Below, in pieces: positions 59,712 to 64,000 of a stretch of DNA of 64,000 nt. Position 1 is the first letter of the stretch. Each line of letters opens with the position of its first letter. A program made the position numbers and the translations under genes. Under the pieces are notes generated by a model. It did no database searches. It worked only from the letters and a program-made list of their open reading frames with translations, and was not told the DNA's origin. Origin of the DNA: Actinomadura nitritigenes (GTDB taxonomy: Bacteria; Actinomycetota; Actinomycetes; Streptosporangiales; Streptosporangiaceae); the NCBI RefSeq assembly GCF_017573545.1, contig NZ_JAGEOK010000011.1, positions 124,001 to 188,000 on the forward strand, given 5' to 3'.

Positions 59712-61325
59712 TCAGGGGGCGAGGAGGGTGCTCAGGGAGCGGAGGGCGGGGGTGAGGAGGCGGCCCGCGGGCGAGGCGTGGGCGAGCGCCGCGCGAGCGG
59801 CGTTCGCTCCGCAGCCGCCGTGCACGCCGCCGCCGGGGTGCGCGGACGCCGACGCGAGGTAGAGCCCGGCGACGGGCGTCTCGGCGCGCCCGAGGCCCGG
59901 GACGGGACGGAACACCAGCTGCTGGTGGAGCATCGCGGTGCCGCCGTTCAGCGCGCCGCCCGGCAGGTTGGCGTCGTGCTCGGCGAACGCGGGCGGAGCG
60001 GTGACCCGGCGCGCGACGACGCGGTCGCGGAAGCCGGGTGCGAAGCGCTCGACCACGTCCTCGACACGGCGGGCCATCGCGTCCCGCTCGCGCTCGTCCC
60101 AGGCGCCGGTGATCCCGTCGGGTCCGGCGTCGCCCTTCACCCGGTGCGGGACGTGCGTGTACGCCCACACCGACTCGGTGCCGGCGGGGGAGCGGGCCGG
60201 GTCGGCCGTCGTCATCTGGCCGAGCAGCGCGAACGGCTCGGACGGGACGCGGCCGGTGGCGATGTGGCCGCTGTAGTCGGTCATGGCGTCCAGGCCGGGG
60301 GACAGGTGGACGGTCCCGGCGCGCGCCGCGCCCGGCGAGGTCCAGGGGATCGGCCCGGAGAGGGCCCAGTCGACCTTGAAGGTGGCGTGGTCCCAGGTGA
60401 AGCGCCGCATGTCCGCGCGCAGCGAGCCGGGCAGGTCGGACCAGCCGACCAGCCCGCCGTAGAGCGCGGGCGCCGACACGTCCGCGAGCACCGCCCGGGC
60501 GGCCCGCACGGCCTCGCCGCCCTCGGTCCGGACGCCGAGCGCGCGCCCGTTCCGGACGATCACGGAGGTCACGGCCGTGCCGCAGCGGACCCGTCCGCCG
60601 CGCGCCTCCAGCCGCCGCACCAGCGCGGCGGTGAGCTCGCCCGCGCCGCCCTCCGGCACCGGCCATCCGTGCCGCTGCCCGATCATGGCGAGCAGCCAGC
60701 CGAAGATCGAGCCGCCCGTGCTCTCCGGGAACATGTCGGTGTGCAGTGCCGATCCGGCGAGCAGCAGCGGCCCGCCGGGCCCGGTGAACTCCTGCTCGCC
60801 GAGCGTCCGGACGGGCGCCAGCAGCGAGCGCAGGACGCGCAGCCCGCCCGCGCGGCGCGCCGACGCGGCGAGCGGCAGTGCGGCCCGGACGGGCGGGAAC
60901 GGGGTGAACAGGGCGCCCAGCACCGCGTCCCCCATCTGCTCCCACAGGCCCCACAGCCGCAGCCAGGCGTCGCCGTCGCCCGCGCCGAGCGCGTCGAGGC
61001 TCGCGGCGGTCGCGTCCGGGTCGCGTTCGAGCACGGCGGCGCGCCCGTCCGGCAGCGGGTGGGCCAGCACCGCCGGGGCGTGCTTCCAGCGCAGCCCGTG
61101 CCGTTCCAGGCCGAGCGCCCGGATCGCCGGCGACGCGACGCCGAGCGGGTAGAACGCGCTGCACAGGTCGCTGACGTAGTCGGGGTGGACGCCCCGGTCG
61201 CTGCGCACCGCGCCGCCCGGCTCCGGCTGCGCCTCCAGGACCAGGACGTCCCAGCCCGCGTCGGCCAGCATGTTGGCCGCCACGAGACCGTTGGGTCCCG
61301 CGCCGACGACCACGGCGTCCGCCAT
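59712..61325 (-). CDS. CrtI/PYROXD2-like FAD-dependent oxidoreductase
   Basis: A 537-residue flavoprotein of the phytoene-desaturase-like family. The dinucleotide loop is ADAVVVGAGPNGLVAANMLADAG at the very start, then VLEAQPEPGGAVRSD. The C-terminal FAD motif is GLYLASASAHPGGGVHGGCGANAAR. ATG 61325 is chosen over a frame extension of 8 codons because GGGAGG lies ahead and it starts exactly at the Rossmann strand. No carotenoid genes are adjacent, so a lipid or other hydrophobic substrate is possible. Confidence 0.87.
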   Translation of the reverse strand: MADAVVVGAGPNGLVAANMLADAGWDVLVLEAQPEPGGAVRSDRGVHPDYVSDLCSAFYPLGVASPAIRALGLERHGLRWKHAPAVLAHPLPDGRAAVLERDPDATAASLDALGAGDGDAWLRLWGLWEQMGDAVLGALFTPFPPVRAALPLAASARRAGGLRVLRSLLAPVRTLGEQEFTGPGGPLLLAGSALHTDMFPESTGGSIFGWLLAMIGQRHGWPVPEGGAGELTAALVRRLEARGGRVRCGTAVTSVIVRNGRALGVRTEGGEAVRAARAVLADVSAPALYGGLVGWSDLPGSLRADMRRFTWDHATFKVDWALSGPIPWTSPGAARAGTVHLSPGLDAMTDYSGHIATGRVPSEPFALLGQMTTADPARSPAGTESVWAYTHVPHRVKGDAGPDGITGAWDERERDAMARRVEDVVERFAPGFRDRVVARRVTAPPAFAEHDANLPGGALNGGTAMLHQQLVFRPVPGLGRAETPVAGLYLASASAHPGGGVHGGCGANAARAALAHASPAGRLLTPALRSLSTLLAP

Positions 61326-61389
61326 CCCGCACCGCCTCCCGTCGATCACCCTAGGGCGTCTGCGGGCGCCCTACCCCGGCGCGGGCGCC

Positions 61390-63180
61390 CTAGCCCGCGT
61401 CGAAGCGGGCCAGCAGCCGCATCGCGCCCGGCGACAGCCGGGACGCGAGGTGGCCCAGCCGCGCCTCCGGGGTGACGGGCACGACCGCCCGGTCGTCGCG
61501 GACCGCCTTGACGATCTGCTTCGCGACGCCCTCCGGCCCGAAGCCGCGCAGCGCGTACGCCCGCGCCGCCCGCTCCCGGCTGCGCGCCTGCTCCCGCGAG
61601 CCGCGCCCCACGAACCGGGACGTCCGGGTGATGTTCGTGTTGACGATGCCGGGGCAGATCGCGCTGACGCCGATGCCCTTGCCCTTCAGCTCGGCGCGCA
61701 GGCACTCCGACAGCATCAGCACGGCCGCCTTGCTGGTGGCGTAGGCGGGCAGCGTCCGGGACGGGGTGAACGCGGCGGCAGAGGAGGTGTTGACGATGTG
61801 GCCGCCCTGCCCGCGCTCCACCATCTGCGCGGCGAACAGCCGCGACCCGTGCACGACGCCCCACAGGTTCACGCCGAGGACCGAGTCCCAGTCGTCCACC
61901 GTGTGGTCGAGGAACGACCCGGCCATGCCGATCCCGGCGTTGTTCACCACGACGTCCGGGACGCCGTGGTCGTGCAGGACGGACTTGGCGAAGTCCTCCA
62001 TCGCGGCGGCGTCGGACACGTCCACCCGGTAGGGGTGCCCGGCGGGGCCCACGAGGCCGGCGAGCTCCGCGGTGCGCTGCGCGGTGGCGAGGTCGAGGTC
62101 GGCGGCGACGACCTCCGCGCCCTGCTCGGCGAACGCGAGCGCGGTGGCGCGGCCGATGCCGCTGCCGGCGCCGGTCACGACGACCAGCGACCCGTCGAAG
62201 GCGCGGCGGTCCCGGCGGACGCGGGCGCGGCTGAGCGCGCGGGACTCGGCGGCGGTGAGCGGGCCGCCCTGGACCCCGGTGATGTGCTCGGTGATCCAGC
62301 GGGCGATGACGTCCGGGTGGCTGCGCGGCACCCAGTGGCCGGCCGCGATCGGGCGCAGCGACAGGTTCGGCACGCGCTCGCTCAGCCCGCCGACCAGGTG
62401 CGGCGACACGAACAGGTCCTTCGTCGGGACGATGACCTGCGTGGGCACGTCGGTGCGGCGGTCGCGCGGGCGGCGCAGCCGCTGCACCATGTTCGCCCGG
62501 TACAGGCCGACGCCGGACGCTCCGTCCCGCGCCATCGTCCGCGCCGGGTGGCCGTCGCGCGGGGCGACGCCCTCACCGAGTTCCAGGGCCCGGCTGAACG
62601 GCCGGGACAGCCCCGCGAGCCACATCAGCTCCGGCAGGACGGGCGTCTGGAAGAAGTAGATGTACCAGGACCGGACGCCCTGCCCGGCGGCGCGCTTAAG
62701 GTTCGCCGGGGTCGGGCGGGCGACGGTGCGCCGCGTCCAGTGCGCCACGTGGTCCAGGCAGGGCCCGGAGATGGAGGTGAAGGAGGCGAACCGCTCCGGC
62801 ATGGTGCAGGCGGCCTCCCACGACTGGATCGAGCCCCAGTCGTGCCCGACGAGGTGCACCTTGCGCTCGGGGGCGGTGGCGTCCAGCACCGCCCGCATGT
62901 CGGACATGAGGTAGTCGAAGGTGTAGCGCTTGCGTCCGAACGGCCGGGACGAGGCGCCCGATCCGCGCACGTCGTAGCGGACGACGTGGTACCGGTCGGC
63001 GAGCCGCGCGGCGACCTCGTCCCACACCGCGTGGGTGTCGGGGTAGCCGTGCATGAGCAGGACGGTCGGCCGGGAGGTGTCGCCCTGCTCGTAGACGGCG
63101 AGGTCGACGCCGTCGCCGCGGACCCGGCGGCGCCTCACCGGCGCCGCGGGGGCGGCGTCCGGGGTGATGGTCTGCGTCAT
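61390..63180 (-). CDS. EphD-like alpha/beta hydrolase and short-chain dehydrogenase fusion
   Basis: A 596-residue two-domain protein. Residues ~25-300 are an epoxide-hydrolase-like alpha/beta hydrolase: HGYPDTHAVWDEVA (oxyanion HGxP), the nucleophile Asp in LVGHDWGSIQSWE, and the His near AAGHWVPRSHPD. Residues ~325-560 are an SDR: VVTGAGSGIGRATALAFAEQG, NNAGIGMAG, the catalytic Ser in NTSSAAAF and YATSKAAV. The layout and length match mycobacterial EphD. The substrate is unknown here. ATG overlaps the upstream stop by 4 bases. Confidence 0.92.
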   Translation of the reverse strand: MTQTITPDAAPAAPVRRRRVRGDGVDLAVYEQGDTSRPTVLLMHGYPDTHAVWDEVAARLADRYHVVRYDVRGSGASSRPFGRKRYTFDYLMSDMRAVLDATAPERKVHLVGHDWGSIQSWEAACTMPERFASFTSISGPCLDHVAHWTRRTVARPTPANLKRAAGQGVRSWYIYFFQTPVLPELMWLAGLSRPFSRALELGEGVAPRDGHPARTMARDGASGVGLYRANMVQRLRRPRDRRTDVPTQVIVPTKDLFVSPHLVGGLSERVPNLSLRPIAAGHWVPRSHPDVIARWITEHITGVQGGPLTAAESRALSRARVRRDRRAFDGSLVVVTGAGSGIGRATALAFAEQGAEVVAADLDLATAQRTAELAGLVGPAGHPYRVDVSDAAAMEDFAKSVLHDHGVPDVVVNNAGIGMAGSFLDHTVDDWDSVLGVNLWGVVHGSRLFAAQMVERGQGGHIVNTSSAAAFTPSRTLPAYATSKAAVLMLSECLRAELKGKGIGVSAICPGIVNTNITRTSRFVGRGSREQARSRERAARAYALRGFGPEGVAKQIVKAVRDDRAVVPVTPEARLGHLASRLSPGAMRLLARFDAG

Positions 63181-64000
63181 TGCGCCTCCCGTCGCGCCCA
63201 CCGGTGCACGTGGGGCAGGTCGTCGTCGAGCCAGTGGGCGTCGTCCTCGGTGACCACGAGGATCTCCTCGAACTTCACGCCGACGCCGCGGAAGCCGATG
63301 TGCGGTTCCACCGCCCACAGCCCGGGCGTCGGGGGGTGCTGGGACTGCGCGGCCCCGTTCCAGAGCGGGGAGCGCCCCTCGAGGCGCTCCTTCACCAGTT
63401 CGCGGCCGATCGTCTGCAGGAACCGTACACCGAACGGGAATCCGACGCGCTTGGGAAGGATGCCGCCGATGATCCCGACCTGGTGGCCGATGACCCGTCC
63501 GGGGTACTTGGCGTGCCGGTTCTGGTAGCCCTGCCGCTCGATGAGGGCGTCGACCTCGGCGTAGATGTCGGCGAACGTCCGGCGCTCGCGCACGAGGCGG
63601 AGGATGAGGTCGCGGTAGCCGGCGAGGTCGGCGTCGAGCCGCTCCCAGATCCGGTTCTCGCCGAGCACGCCCCCGTAGCCGATGTCCGCGGAGTAGCCGC
63701 CGCGCACGGGCGCCATGTCGAGGATGTAGGGCATGCCCTCCTCCAGGCGCGTCGCGCTGGGGAGGAACTGGGTCGGGACCTTGAACCCGCGGAAGGCCGA
63801 CCGGTCGCCGAACCAGGCGAACGGGGTGTGCAGCCAGTCGTCGACGCCGTGCCCGCGCAGCCAGCGGCGCATCCGGCGGCACGCCTCCCGCTCGGTCACG
63901 CCCGGTTCGAGGGTGGCGGCGACCTCGTCGGCGCACCGGTAGCACAGGCGCTGGACGTCGCGGAATCGCTCGAGCTCCGCCTCATCGCCGGGAGGTCGGA
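63177..64000 (-). CDS. M24-family metallopeptidase (Xaa-Pro aminopeptidase-like), 5' end outside window
   Basis: At least 274 residues; the frame stays open to the right edge, reading ...DEAELERFRDVQRLCYRCADEVAATLEPGVTERE, which is the expected M24 helix, so the start is probably beyond the window and the GTG at 63899 is internal. Candidate metal ligands: Asp in ILDMAP, Asp in SADIGYG, His in IGHQVG, Glu in AVEPHIGF and Glu in KFEEILVV. It forms a translationally coupled pair with the EphD-like gene (ATGA). Substrate unknown. Confidence 0.85.
   Translation of the reverse strand, partial: RPPGDEAELERFRDVQRLCYRCADEVAATLEPGVTEREACRRMRRWLRGHGVDDWLHTPFAWFGDRSAFRGFKVPTQFLPSATRLEEGMPYILDMAPVRGGYSADIGYGGVLGENRIWERLDADLAGYRDLILRLVRERRTFADIYAEVDALIERQGYQNRHAKYPGRVIGHQVGIIGGILPKRVGFPFGVRFLQTIGRELVKERLEGRSPLWNGAAQSQHPPTPGLWAVEPHIGFRGVGVKFEEILVVTEDDAHWLDDDLPHVHRWARREAQ

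Noticed and set aside
63177..63899. M24 gene complete with a GTG start at 63899
   Set aside because: The frame remains open to the window edge, and the residues upstream fit the M24 domain. The GTG encodes an internal Val.
1..64000. CRISPR arrays, tRNA or rRNA genes, IS elements, prophage or a defence island
   Set aside because: I found no spaced direct repeats, tRNA-like cloverleaf, transposase, integrase or nuclease-type gene. The content is mainly housekeeping and accessory metabolism.

Overview
The window is very GC-rich DNA with densely packed genes, many GTG starts and frequent 4-base stop/start overlaps. These traits, together with a pentose-phosphate block, an actinobacterial SUF operon (sufR-B-D-Rieske-C-S-U-T) and a proteasome beta subunit, indicate an Actinomycetota chromosome. 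A Streptosporangiales/Thermomonosporaceae-type organism such as Actinomadura is my best guess, but the genus is inferred. I saw no tRNA, rRNA, CRISPR array, transposase or prophage gene.

Region 1 (1-9491, minus strand) is the pentose-phosphate operon, read tkt, tal, pgi-like A, pgi-like B, a shrunken pgi-like C, zwf, opcA (cut by the left edge). Three phosphoglucose-isomerase-like frames in a row are unusual. A and B have lost residues of the usual sugar-phosphate motifs, C keeps only the two ends of the protein, and a perfect 19-bp hairpin carrying the Shine-Dalgarno of a 13-codon frame lies between A and B.

Region 2 (9492-18972) holds heme biosynthesis for cytochrome oxidase (ctaB, ctaA) around a PrsW-type protease, then polX, a lone proteasome beta gene, an EamA exporter and an ABC-2 type permease/ATPase pair.

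Region 3 (18973-23533) looks inserted between that ABC pair and suf: ornithine carbamoyltransferase, carbamate kinase, an amino-acid permease broken by a deletion plus frameshift, and a double universal-stress protein.

Region 4 (23530-30315) is the Fe-S assembly operon. Its front carries a near-consensus DtxR/IdeR iron box and an ACACT-N5-TGTGA repeat matching the SufR operator, and a hairpin closes it.

Region 5 (30349-41881) contains a methyltransferase, two small membrane proteins, a NarL-type two-component system, a degenerate EAL/CBS protein, three tandem AIM24-family genes, a VOC protein, an ABC-F ATPase with a possible leader peptide, a 70-residue HTH protein and an enoyl-CoA hydratase.

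Region 6 (41926-53858) contains a secreted S15 peptidase, an ABC exporter, a sulfotransferase-like protein, a sirtuin, a chain of S66 carboxypeptidase, hypothetical protein and glycerate kinase, a divergent YczE/MocR pair and a CBS protein.

Region 7 (54113-64000) contains a type II NADH dehydrogenase overlapping a LpqY-SugABC-like sugar importer, then on the other strand a CrtI-like oxidoreductase, an EphD-like hydrolase/SDR fusion and an M24 peptidase cut by the right edge.
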